From contig JAKLKQ010000064.1 in the NCBI GenBank assembly GCA_023150555.1, forward strand, positions 1 through 38,059: 38,059 nucleotides of DNA, in the 5' to 3' direction. The position numbers and the translations under genes are program-made. Positions 25,047-32,332 of the stretch are shown here, in pieces. The stretch is from Planctomycetota bacterium (GTDB lineage: Bacteria; Planctomycetota; SZUA-567; H5-PLA8). Numbering within the stretch: position 1 is the first letter of the stretch; each line of letters begins with the position of its first letter. A model generated the notes under the pieces. It had not been told where the DNA came from. It worked only from the letters and a program-made list of their open reading frames with translations, and did not search any database.

Positions 25047-27191
25047 ATGGACATGTGGGTGACGAGGCGGTGGGGGAGGCTCCTTCTGGGCATACTGGCC
25101 CTTGCGGGGGCGGTGCTGGCCGGCAGGCTGGGAAGCGAAGTGGAAGCGACATCCGCAACGGCCAAGGCTGTTGCCAAGGTGAAGACCAAAGGCATCAAGG
25201 GAATGGTGACCGACAGCCAGGGCCGCATCCTGGTGGGTGCCACGGTCTACTTCATCGACACCACGCTGCTCAACCTGGAACCCATTCTCCCCCTTCAGAC
25301 TTCGGACCGGTCCGCGGAGGATCGCGACGAACCCCTGGAGGACATCATTCGCGACGACGTCAAGCGCGCTGCACTTCCCCAAGCCGTCACCGACAGCAAA
25401 GGCCGCTTCAAGGCAAAGCTGCCGCTGGTAAATCACTTCGTCTGGGTCGAGCCCAACAATCCCGATTACCTGCCGGGCGGCAGCGCCAGCCGAGTGGCCT
25501 TCTCGCCATCGACCCTTCCGAAGACTGGTTTGAACATCCAGGTCAGCTGGGAAGTTCCGAAAACCGCAACCCACATTGGCACCACGGCCTGTCTGGTCTG
25601 CCACGACGGCGGGCTGGCTTCGGACCAGCGCGGCTGGGGTGGACACGCGCATGCACTGATGTACACCCGAGCCGACGGACCCACCGCGATTCAAGACTTC
25701 AGCCGGCATGCGGGCTGGGACAACTTTGCGCAGAAGTTCCTCCCCGGCACGACGCATACCGACGGCACGGTGCTGTACTTTGCCGATTACGATGCGGCAC
25801 AGAGCTACAAATTCGAGCTCTTCGAGAGCGACGAGCCGCAGCCCAATACGCGCGTGGCTTTCGAAATGTACTTATGGAAGGATGAAAACGACGGGAACAA
25901 GTCCAAGGTGACCATCGTGGAAGGCGCCGCGGCCAATGCCCCCGGAAACCTGGTGACCTACGAAGCGGCGGGTTTCATCGGCGGTTACATTCGCCAGCGC
26001 CTATTGCTCAAGATCGAACCGACCCGGCAGGGCCTCAACCGCTCGATCAACTTCCAGGCGATTCCAGGTGCCTCGTCCCAGGGCCTCCAATTCAACTACG
26101 ATCGCGCTCGAAAGCCCTGGACGGAAAAGGGCTCCGGTGGCGGCGGGTTCGCCGACCTGATGACCACCATAGGAGGCAAGCCCGCGCTTAAGACGCCCAG
26201 CACGGTAACCAAGTCCGGCACCTCCTGCGCATCCTGCCATAACTATGGCGGCGTTCAGGCCAACAAGACCGTGAACGGAGAGACCCTCTACACCACCATC
26301 AGCGACCCCAACGGCGTCTTTGCCACCGGCGAAATTGCCGACGGGCTGCAGGAACAGGGCATCACCTGCGAACAGTGCCACGGACCGGGGTCCGAACACC
26401 GCGCCGAGGCGCTCCTGCCCGATGAAGTCGTCAGCAAAATGGTCGTTATCTCCCACAAGGGCAAGCACATCATCAACCCGGACTTCCTGCCGGTGGGCAG
26501 GGCCAGCATGATCTGCGGGCGCTGCCACTCGGGCATCGAGACCACCGATCCGTGGCCCGTTCTGGGCGAAAGCCGCGCGGACTTCATTCAGGACCTGGTG
26601 GACCACGACGAGCCGACGGGCCCTCCAGGCGCACACGGCGCGATCCTGTGGCCGGACGAGATCCACGAGAAGGGCGGCCACCACAGCGTGACGTACACCA
26701 ATTACCTGACTTCGAAGCACTATCGCAATCCGCACCGGCTCGTAGCCTGCTTCGACTGCCACAAGCTGCACGGCGAAACCGACTTCCGCTACGGCCTGAA
26801 GGCCGACCCGGACGACAGTGCGGCCGGTCTCTGCGTGACCTGTCACGGGAAGTACATGAAGGACATCCGCTCGCACATGGAGGACAAGACCGGCGACGAC
26901 ATGAATGGCCTGAGCACCAAGTGCTACGAATGCCACATGGCGCGAACGGGAACCGGCGGTGCCGGCAAGCCGGGCCTCTTCATCGGTACGCCCACCGGCG
27001 ATCCGAACACCGATCCGGACATCGTCTACTGGTACGGCGACCAGGCCAGCCACGTATGGGACGTGCCCAGCAAGATGAGCGTAGGCGTGGCCAACGTGCA
27101 GCCGGCGAAGGCGATGCCGACGCCCTACACCAACAACTGCGGCACCTGTCACGATGCTTCGGCGCTTCCCTTCCTTCCGCCGGAACCGTAA
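25047..27191 (+). CDS. octaheme cytochrome c with N-terminal carboxypeptidase-regulatory-like domain
   Basis: 714 residues. Residues 1-35 are a Sec signal with a twin-Arg-like start (LLLGILALAGAVLAG core). Residues about 48-168 are a carboxypeptidase-regulatory-like beta sandwich (KGIKGMVTDSQGRILVGATV, then VTDSKGRFKAKLPL). Eight CxxCH heme sites start at Cys182, 394, 441, 490, 568, 596, 626 and 698. The first is separated from the rest by a 212-residue beta-rich insert. The last seven are packed as in multiheme electron-transfer proteins, with many extra His residues as likely distal ligands. The strong ribosome site GAGGAGG stands about 8 nt upstream. The protein is expected in the periplasm or on the outer surface, moving electrons. 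There is no adjacent porin or cytochrome maturation gene, so the partner is unknown. A terminator follows. Confidence 0.85.
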   Translation: MDMWVTRRWGRLLLGILALAGAVLAGRLGSEVEATSATAKAVAKVKTKGIKGMVTDSQGRILVGATVYFIDTTLLNLEPILPLQTSDRSAEDRDEPLEDIIRDDVKRAALPQAVTDSKGRFKAKLPLVNHFVWVEPNNPDYLPGGSASRVAFSPSTLPKTGLNIQVSWEVPKTATHIGTTACLVCHDGGLASDQRGWGGHAHALMYTRADGPTAIQDFSRHAGWDNFAQKFLPGTTHTDGTVLYFADYDAAQSYKFELFESDEPQPNTRVAFEMYLWKDENDGNKSKVTIVEGAAANAPGNLVTYEAAGFIGGYIRQRLLLKIEPTRQGLNRSINFQAIPGASSQGLQFNYDRARKPWTEKGSGGGGFADLMTTIGGKPALKTPSTVTKSGTSCASCHNYGGVQANKTVNGETLYTTISDPNGVFATGEIADGLQEQGITCEQCHGPGSEHRAEALLPDEVVSKMVVISHKGKHIINPDFLPVGRASMICGRCHSGIETTDPWPVLGESRADFIQDLVDHDEPTGPPGAHGAILWPDEIHEKGGHHSVTYTNYLTSKHYRNPHRLVACFDCHKLHGETDFRYGLKADPDDSAAGLCVTCHGKYMKDIRSHMEDKTGDDMNGLSTKCYECHMARTGTGGAGKPGLFIGTPTGDPNTDPDIVYWYGDQASHVWDVPSKMSVGVANVQPAKAMPTPYTNNCGTCHDASALPFLPPEP

Positions 27192-27221
27192 GACCGCACC
27201 CAAGCCGTACCCACGTAACCG

Positions 27222-27254
27222 CCGCCCGGGCAGCCCCGCCCGGGCGGTTTATTT
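27222..27254 (+). terminator. rho-independent terminator of the cytochrome gene
   Basis: A perfect 10-bp stem CCGCCCGGGC (27222-27231) / GCCCGGGCGG (27238-27247) with loop AGCCCC is followed directly by TTTATTT. It begins 30 bases after the cytochrome stop. Confidence 0.88.
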
Positions 27255-27289
27255 CGAGACATTGTGTTTCGGTTGGCAACGTCGGCGCG

Positions 27290-27637
27290 TCAGCGCACGC
27301 CCAGCCAGTTGAGTTCCGGGTCGACGCCATTCATGGCACGCGAGGCTTGCTCGATGAACTCGCCGGAAATGGCTACGTGCACGTCGGCAACCGAAGTATC
27401 CGGAACACGGGAGATGACCTCCGGGTAGCGGCGGAAGGCGTACACCTCCTTGTATTCGGCGTCGGTCAGTTCCACCTCCACGGTGATGCGGAAGGTATTG
27501 GAGTGGAACTTGATCGGCATGGTGACGCAGTTGACGATGAGGTCGCGCTTGTTGGCCTTGCGCCACAGCTTCTTGTCGGCCTGGGGTTGAACGCCCAGCT
27601 TCAGGTTCAGCGGCGACAAATCGAAGGACAGCGGCAA
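27290..27637 (-). CDS. hypothetical protein
   Basis: 115 residues if started at the TTG at 27635-27637. No ATG is in frame for some distance upstream, and no ribosome site is obvious, so the start is unsure. The sequence looks coding: alternating hydrophobic/charged strands (FRITVEVELTDAEYKEVYAF), a basic centre (KLWRKANKRDL), and no low-complexity shadow character. No family recognised. The pattern of two-residue strands with a C-terminal FIEQASRAMNGVDPEL helix suggests a small alpha/beta domain. It converges on the cytochrome terminator and is divergent from the enolase-superfamily gene. Confidence 0.45.
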   Translation of the reverse strand: MPLSFDLSPLNLKLGVQPQADKKLWRKANKRDLIVNCVTMPIKFHSNTFRITVEVELTDAEYKEVYAFRRYPEVISRVPDTSVADVHVAISGEFIEQASRAMNGVDPELNWLGVR

Positions 27638-27763
27638 GCAGTCGTAATCGTTAGCGCACCCATCCCCTATTTCTCCATGTCTTCTCGGAAACCGACCGCT
27701 ACCGAATCGCGCGGCCGCGTGTAGAGAACTTCGTGCCGAACTTCAGGCACGGAGGAACTCGCC

Positions 27764-28924
27764 ATGCGCATCACCGACGTCCAGGCCTACGTCCTGCAGG
27801 GCGAGCGCAAATACACCGATCCCGCCGCCGAAGAGGAAGCCGTAGGCGTCTGGCAGTGCTGCCTCGTGCGCGTCACCACCGACGAAGGCCTGGTCGGCTG
27901 GTCCGACGTCGAGACGCAGCCGGTCATCGCCAAGGCCTGCATCGACGCGCCGCACGCAGGCGGGCACGGCTTCGAAGGCCTGCGCGAACTGTGCCTGGGC
28001 GAAGATCCCTTCGAGACCGAACGCCTGTGGGAGAAGTGCTACCGCGGCAGCATTTACTACGGACGCCGCGGCGCGGCCATTCAGGCGCTCAGCGGCATCG
28101 ACATCGCCTGCTGGGACATCGCCGGAAAAGCAGCGAAACGACCCGTCGCATCCCTTTTGGGAGGAGCGCAGCGTTCCGCCGTCCGCGCTTACGCCTCGAC
28201 GCTCTTTCGCCCCACGCCCGACGCGATGAAGCGCGCCTGCGCTTCGTACCTCGAACGCGGCTTCACGGCGGTCAAATTCGGCTGGGGCGTCTTCGGCCGG
28301 GACGCGAGGCTCGACGAGCAACTGGTCCGCGCCGCGCGCCAGGCCCTGGGCGATGGGATCACCCTGCTCGTCGATCCCGGCTGGGACGTGCCGCGCACCG
28401 CCTTCGACGCGCTGGAAACCGCGCGCATGCTGGACCAGTACGGCGTCTTCTGGATGGAGGACTTTCTCAATCCCGAAGACTACGCGGGCTACGCGCGCGT
28501 CGCCGAAGGCGTCGAGAAAGCGGGGCTGGACGTGCGCATCGCCGCCGGCGAACAGGAAGCCACCGCGCCGGGTTTCCGCAGGCTGATCTCCGAAGGCCGC
28601 GTCCACGTCGCACAGCCGGACCTCTCGCGCTGCGGCGGACTCACCGTCGCGCGCAAGATCGGCTGGCTCGCGCGCGAGGCCAGCATCGACGTCTGCCCGC
28701 ACGCCTGGCTGACCGATCTGCTCACCACCGCCAGCCTGCACTTCAACGCCACGCTGCCGAAGGCGCTCTTCCTCGAGTACAACGTCTGCGAGAATCCTAT
28801 GCTGCGCGACATCGTCGCGAACCCGGTGAAGCTGAACGCCGGCGGCACGCTTGACGTGCCAACGGAACCGGGGCTGGGCATCGAGATCGACGAAAAGGCG
28901 GTCGAGAAGTACCGAGTCGCCTGA
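27764..28924 (+). CDS. enolase-superfamily enzyme (mandelate racemase/muconate lactonizing type)
   Basis: 386 residues with GGAGG about 9 nt upstream. The N-terminal capping domain opens MRITDVQAYVLQGERKY. The barrel has Lys171 in AVKFGWG, metal ligands Asp204 (LLVDPGW), Glu232 (WMEDF) and Glu263 (AAGEQEA), and the general base His313 (CPHAW). That His places it in the mandelate racemase/sugar-acid dehydratase group. The second Lys of the usual K-x-K is replaced by Gly173, as in several acid-sugar dehydratase subgroups, arguing for dehydration rather than racemisation. It abstracts the alpha proton of a carboxylate such as a sugar acid with Mg2+. It lies 4 bases from the stop of the convergent AraC regulator gene. 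The substrate is not identified. Confidence 0.85.
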   Translation: MRITDVQAYVLQGERKYTDPAAEEEAVGVWQCCLVRVTTDEGLVGWSDVETQPVIAKACIDAPHAGGHGFEGLRELCLGEDPFETERLWEKCYRGSIYYGRRGAAIQALSGIDIACWDIAGKAAKRPVASLLGGAQRSAVRAYASTLFRPTPDAMKRACASYLERGFTAVKFGWGVFGRDARLDEQLVRAARQALGDGITLLVDPGWDVPRTAFDALETARMLDQYGVFWMEDFLNPEDYAGYARVAEGVEKAGLDVRIAAGEQEATAPGFRRLISEGRVHVAQPDLSRCGGLTVARKIGWLAREASIDVCPHAWLTDLLTTASLHFNATLPKALFLEYNVCENPMLRDIVANPVKLNAGGTLDVPTEPGLGIEIDEKAVEKYRVA

Positions 28925-28928
28925 CGTT

Positions 28929-29762
28929 TCACGACGTGCGGAAACGCCGGATGATCTCGCGCGGCGTGACGCCGTACAGCGCGCGGAAGACGCGCGAGAA
29001 GTACAGCGCGTCTGGATAGCCGACCTCGTGCGCGACTTCCTTCACGCTGCGGCCGCTCTTCGCGAGAAGTTCACGCGCCTGAAAGAGCCGCACGGCCGTG
29101 CGGAACTTCACCGGGGGCACGCCGTAGCGTTCGCGGAAAAGTTCGCGCAGGTGGTCGGCCGAACCGCCCGCTTCCTCGGCAATCGCCTCGATGGAGCGCT
29201 CGCTGCACGCATGCTTGCGCAGCAATGCGCAGAAGCGCGCCAGCGTGCGGTGGCCCACCTCGGCGGCTTCCGAATCCGGCAGGTCCGCGTAGAACGCGAA
29301 CAGCCGCAGGGCGAACGCGCGCGCCTCCAACTGCCCGATAAGGTCCGCGCGCTCCAGGCCCAGCCGCACGGCGCGGAAGAGTTCCTGCATGCGCGTGCTG
29401 GCCATCGCGTCGACGGCCTTCCAGCGCGCGACCCGGTAGGACTGCGGTCCCCAGCGCACGGCCAAGTGGTGCCCGCCGCTGCGGCGGATCTTGAGTTCCG
29501 GCCACTGGAAACTCATCCACCACCCTTCGCTCCGCCCCACCAGCCCGTTGACGTCCTCCTCGCCCGCCGGCAGGAAGTTGGCCAGCGGCAGCCCATCCGG
29601 CAGTTCCTCCCCGCCCAGACGGTAGTAGCCGCTCGCGCGGATTCGCAGGCCAATCAGGTGGTATGGATGGACGAATCGTTTGGGCTCGCGGAACTGCATC
29701 GCACGGTCGACATGAACGGAAGCCAAAGGAGCAGGCGTCGGAAGGTTCCAGGCGGCGGCCAT
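28929..29762 (-). CDS. AraC-family transcriptional regulator
   Basis: 277 residues from the ATG at 29760-29762, with GGGGA about 8 nt upstream; the frame extends upstream without a better start. The N-terminal 160 residues form a cupin-like ligand-binding domain (FVHPYHLIGLRIRASGYYRL, FLPAGEEDVNG). The C-terminal 100 residues carry the double helix-turn-helix: SIEAIAEEAGGSADHLRELF and RSVKEVAHEVGYPDALYFSR, followed by VFRALYGVTPREIIRRFR. Such regulators usually activate a neighbouring catabolic operon upon binding a small ligand. It is divergent from the dioxygenase/deacylase pair and convergent with the enolase-superfamily gene, so the divergent operon is the likely target. Paired half-sites lie in the intergenic region. 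Confidence 0.88.
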   Translation of the reverse strand: MAAAWNLPTPAPLASVHVDRAMQFREPKRFVHPYHLIGLRIRASGYYRLGGEELPDGLPLANFLPAGEEDVNGLVGRSEGWWMSFQWPELKIRRSGGHHLAVRWGPQSYRVARWKAVDAMASTRMQELFRAVRLGLERADLIGQLEARAFALRLFAFYADLPDSEAAEVGHRTLARFCALLRKHACSERSIEAIAEEAGGSADHLRELFRERYGVPPVKFRTAVRLFQARELLAKSGRSVKEVAHEVGYPDALYFSRVFRALYGVTPREIIRRFRTS

Positions 29763-29782
29763 GCGGATTTCCCCGATTTGTC

Positions 29783-29843
29783 CATATATTCGCGGAAAGC
29801 GACCGCTGTGTACAGCCAAAAGCCGGAGTATCTTCCGTATATG
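29783..29843. promoter_or_regulatory. inverted half-sites between the AraC regulator and dioxygenase genes
   Basis: CATATA (29783-29788) with CGGAA (29793-29797) is mirrored by TTCCG (29833-29837) joined to TATATG (29838-29843). The two half-sites have the same order but different internal spacing (4 nt against 0). They sit in the 127-base divergent gap, 21 bases from the regulator start and 46 bases before the dioxygenase start. This suits binding by an AraC dimer. Confidence 0.45.
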
Positions 29844-29889
29844 CGCCCCCGAAAAGGGCAATTTTTAAGAACGCAGAAAGGAATCCGCC

Positions 29890-30732
29890 ATGGCTTTCCG
29901 CATCACCGAACGCCACTTCACCGATTTCCATACCTACGGATTCACCGTCTTCCGGCGCGCCCTGCCGGCGTCGCTGGTTCGCGACCTGCGGCGCGTCAGC
30001 GACAAGGGCCGCACGATCGCGCGCCAGGTGCGCGGTCCCGACGCCCAGCGCCTGCAGCCCGTCGGCAGCTACGACCTCGACCCGCGTCCCTTCCGCGACT
30101 ACGCCGAGCTGCCCGAACTCGTCGACGCCGTGCAGCGCCTGCTGACGCCGCGACACCGCTACGGCAACCCGCAGCGCCTGGGCATCTTCTACGAGCCCGC
30201 GGAGAGACCGTGGTGCACCGAATGGCACCGCGACTGGCGCGACCACATGCCCGTGGAGGTCTTCGAGGACGAATTCCGCGCCGACTGGATTCGCCACATG
30301 TACGACCTGGAACACATGAACCAGATCAACTGCGCCCTCTACGACGACGCCTGCACCTGGTACGTGCCCGGAAGCCACTTCCGCGTCGAGGCCACCGCCG
30401 GGGAGATGGCCGCGCGCGAGGCCGACGACAAGGCCCTGCTGCGCGGCACTGCCGGGAACCTGACGAACGAAGAGCGGGAGCGGCTGTGCCTGCAACACTG
30501 CGAGCGCATGCCCGGCGCCGTGCGCCTGTTCCTCGACCCCGGCGACTTCGCCATCTACCGCCCCAATGGCTGGCACCTGGGCTGCTACGCGCCGTACCGC
30601 ATCCGCGCGACGCTGCACGACACGCCGATGACGCCCGAGGTCGAACGGTACCTCGCCGAACGCGGCCCGCGCAAGGAGAAGGCCATGGAGCGTTACAACG
30701 CGAAGCGCAACGCCGAGGCGCTCGCGAAATGA
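29890..30732 (+). CDS. phytanoyl-CoA dioxygenase (PhyH) family Fe(II)/2-oxoglutarate oxygenase
   Basis: 280 residues with AAAGGA about 9 nt before the ATG. The opening (ITERHFTDFHTYGFTVFRRA) is typical of PhyH proteins. The iron triad is His113 and Asp115 (EWHRDW) plus His229 (NGWHLG), and the 2-oxoglutarate Arg lies in YRIRATLHD shortly after. Residues 145-165 (NQINCALYDDACTWYVPGSH) form the core strand with the PGSH motif common in this family. It hydroxylates or oxidatively demethylates an unknown small substrate in the cytoplasm. It overlaps the next gene by 4 bp (ATGA), indicating a shared pathway with the M14-type deacylase. Ectoine hydroxylase belongs to the same family, but nothing else for ectoine is present. 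Confidence 0.87.
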   Translation: MAFRITERHFTDFHTYGFTVFRRALPASLVRDLRRVSDKGRTIARQVRGPDAQRLQPVGSYDLDPRPFRDYAELPELVDAVQRLLTPRHRYGNPQRLGIFYEPAERPWCTEWHRDWRDHMPVEVFEDEFRADWIRHMYDLEHMNQINCALYDDACTWYVPGSHFRVEATAGEMAAREADDKALLRGTAGNLTNEERERLCLQHCERMPGAVRLFLDPGDFAIYRPNGWHLGCYAPYRIRATLHDTPMTPEVERYLAERGPRKEKAMERYNAKRNAEALAK

Positions 30733-31760
30733 ACCCGCCAAATCAAGAACGCCGCGTCGTCCCACCCGAGGCCGTGGACCTCGAGTCGCCCGGACGCCGC
30801 GACTACGCCGTGCGCTTCGAACACCCCACGACGTGGGCGTACTACCTCGTGCCCGTCACCGTCCTCGTCGGACCCGGCGCCGAGCCGGACCGCGGGCTCG
30901 TCGCGATCGGTTCGACCCATGGCAACGAGTACGAAGGCCCCGTCGCAATCAAGACGCTGCTCGGCGAATTGAACATCGCCGACGTCGCCGGAAGGATCGT
31001 GCTGATTCCCGTATTGAACGCTTCCGCCTTCAGCGCCGGAACGCGCGACACGCCCGAGGACGGAGGGAACCTCAACCGCGCCTTCCCCGGCGACGCCGCG
31101 GGCACCTTGACGCAGCGGCTGGCGCATTTCGTCTCGGCGCGCGCATTTCCGCACGTCCACGTGGTGCTGGACCTGCACGCCGGCGGGCGCGTCGCGTGCT
31201 TTCCGCTGCTTGCGAGTTTCCACCGTGTTGCGGACGCCGCGCAAGCACGCGAGATGGAAGCCGCCGCACGCGGATTCGGCACGCCCATCGCCGGCTACTA
31301 CCAGGACGCGACGCCGGGCCTGCTGACCTCGTGTGCCGAGCGGCTGGGCAAGATTACCGTCGGCGGCGAATTCGGCTGGGGCGAAGCGGTCAATGCCGCA
31401 GGCGTCGCGATGGCGAAGCGCGGGATCCTGGCCGCCGCGCTGCGCCACGGGCTCTGGCGCGGAACGCTCCCGCCGCCGCAATGCGCGCCGGACGCCCAAG
31501 TGCTCTGCGACTCCAGCGACCTGGGCTGCTACGTGCTCGCCCCGCGCGGCGGGGTCTTCGAACCGGCGGTGGCCTGCGGCGAACGCGTCGCCGAAGGACA
31601 GACGATCGCGCGGCTGCACGACTTCGAATCGATCGACGCGCCTGCGCTGGACCTGCGCGCGCCGCACGAAGGCTATATCCAAAGCCAGGCCTGGGGCGCA
31701 CGCGTCCAGCGCGGCCAGGTGGTGACGATCGTCGCGCCGGAATGCGCGTGGATGGAATAG
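30729..31760 (+). CDS. succinylglutamate desuccinylase/aspartoacylase-family (M14-like) zinc hydrolase
   Basis: 343 residues from the ATG at 30729, which overlaps the dioxygenase stop; the frame is open far upstream but homology starts here. The zinc site is His64 and Glu67 (GSTHGNEYEG) plus His150 (LDLHAGG), with catalytic Glu214 (VGGEFGWGE). NLNRAFPGD supplies the substrate Arg/Asn group. The C-terminal 70 residues (GGVFEPAVACGERVAEGQTI) form the beta domain found in this family. It removes an N-acyl group from an amino acid or amine. DoeB of ectoine breakdown and AstE belong here, but the substrate cannot be fixed. It lies in an operon with the oxygenase under the divergent AraC regulator. 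Only 32 bases separate it from the convergent panD. Confidence 0.85.
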   Translation: MNPPNQERRVVPPEAVDLESPGRRDYAVRFEHPTTWAYYLVPVTVLVGPGAEPDRGLVAIGSTHGNEYEGPVAIKTLLGELNIADVAGRIVLIPVLNASAFSAGTRDTPEDGGNLNRAFPGDAAGTLTQRLAHFVSARAFPHVHVVLDLHAGGRVACFPLLASFHRVADAAQAREMEAAARGFGTPIAGYYQDATPGLLTSCAERLGKITVGGEFGWGEAVNAAGVAMAKRGILAAALRHGLWRGTLPPPQCAPDAQVLCDSSDLGCYVLAPRGGVFEPAVACGERVAEGQTIARLHDFESIDAPALDLRAPHEGYIQSQAWGARVQRGQVVTIVAPECAWME

Positions 31761-31792
31761 CGCGCTCTATAAAGGATGCGGCGGCCGCTGGA

Positions 31793-32167
31793 CTACGGAA
31801 GCTGCGCGGGCAGTTCCTCGAACTTCTCGACCATGTTGTCCGGACCCATGATCGCGACCTTCAGCTTGTGCTTGCGCGCTTCGGCCTCGTCCATGTGCGC
31901 GTAGATCATGATGATGACGACGTCGCCGGGCGCTCCGAGGCGGGCGGCGGCGCCGTTGAGCACGAAGGCGCCGGGCAGCTTGCCGGGAATGACGTAGGTG
32001 GTCCAGCGCGCGCCGGTGTTGACGTTGACGACGTCGCAGGCTTCGCCCGACAGGATATCGAGCTCCTTCATCAGGCCCTCGGGCACGGTCATCGAACCGA
32101 CGTAGTTCAGGTCGGCCTCGGTGATCGTGGCCCGGTGGATCTTCGCACGGCACATCGTCCGCTGCAT
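31793..32167 (-). CDS. panD: aspartate 1-decarboxylase, pyruvoyl-dependent
   Basis: 124 residues, the normal PanD size. The proenzyme self-cleaves at Gly24-Ser25 (LNYVGSM) to create the pyruvoyl group. Active-site residues align with the E. coli numbering: Lys9, His11, Tyr22, Arg54, Thr57 and Tyr58 (NTGARWTTY), and the NGAAARL loop is present. It makes beta-alanine from aspartate for pantothenate and hence CoA and the 4'-phosphopantetheine arm of carrier proteins. Start ATG 32165-32167 with GAGGA about 8 nt upstream. It stands alone, without panB or panC beside it, divergent from the giant beta-propeller gene. No PanM-type maturation factor is seen. Confidence 0.93.
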   Translation of the reverse strand: MQRTMCRAKIHRATITEADLNYVGSMTVPEGLMKELDILSGEACDVVNVNTGARWTTYVIPGKLPGAFVLNGAAARLGAPGDVVIIMIYAHMDEAEARKHKLKVAIMGPDNMVEKFEELPAQLP

Positions 32168-32332
32168 GGCGTGGTCCTCGAATGGGGCCTGCCAAACTAT
32201 ACTCGAAGGGGCGGGATTTGCCTCTCCCGGCGAATTTCTTCAGGCTTGAGTACGCCGCAAGGGCGCTTAGACTGTTGTGATTCCTTTCGGTCCGGATGTG
32301 CACCCTCTGCCATACCCCAGGAGCTGATCCAC

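Noticed and set aside
26001..27203. A 400-codon open frame on the - strand
   Set aside because: Antisense to the eight-heme cytochrome; no domain or start signal; Val/Arg/Ala-rich shadow composition.
28851..30728. An N-terminal extension of the M14-type deacylase
   Set aside because: It overlaps the AraC and oxygenase genes in other frames; the overlap start at 30729 matches family length.
29890..31760. Ectoine hydroxylation/degradation (EctD plus DoeB)
   Set aside because: Family membership fits loosely, but no ectABC, doeA or transport gene is present and no ectoine-specific motif could be confirmed.
30833..32332. A 500-codon N-terminal extension of the giant beta-propeller protein
   Set aside because: It crosses the deacylase gene and panD in another frame and is low-complexity; the ribosome site and hydrophobic segment support the start at 32333.
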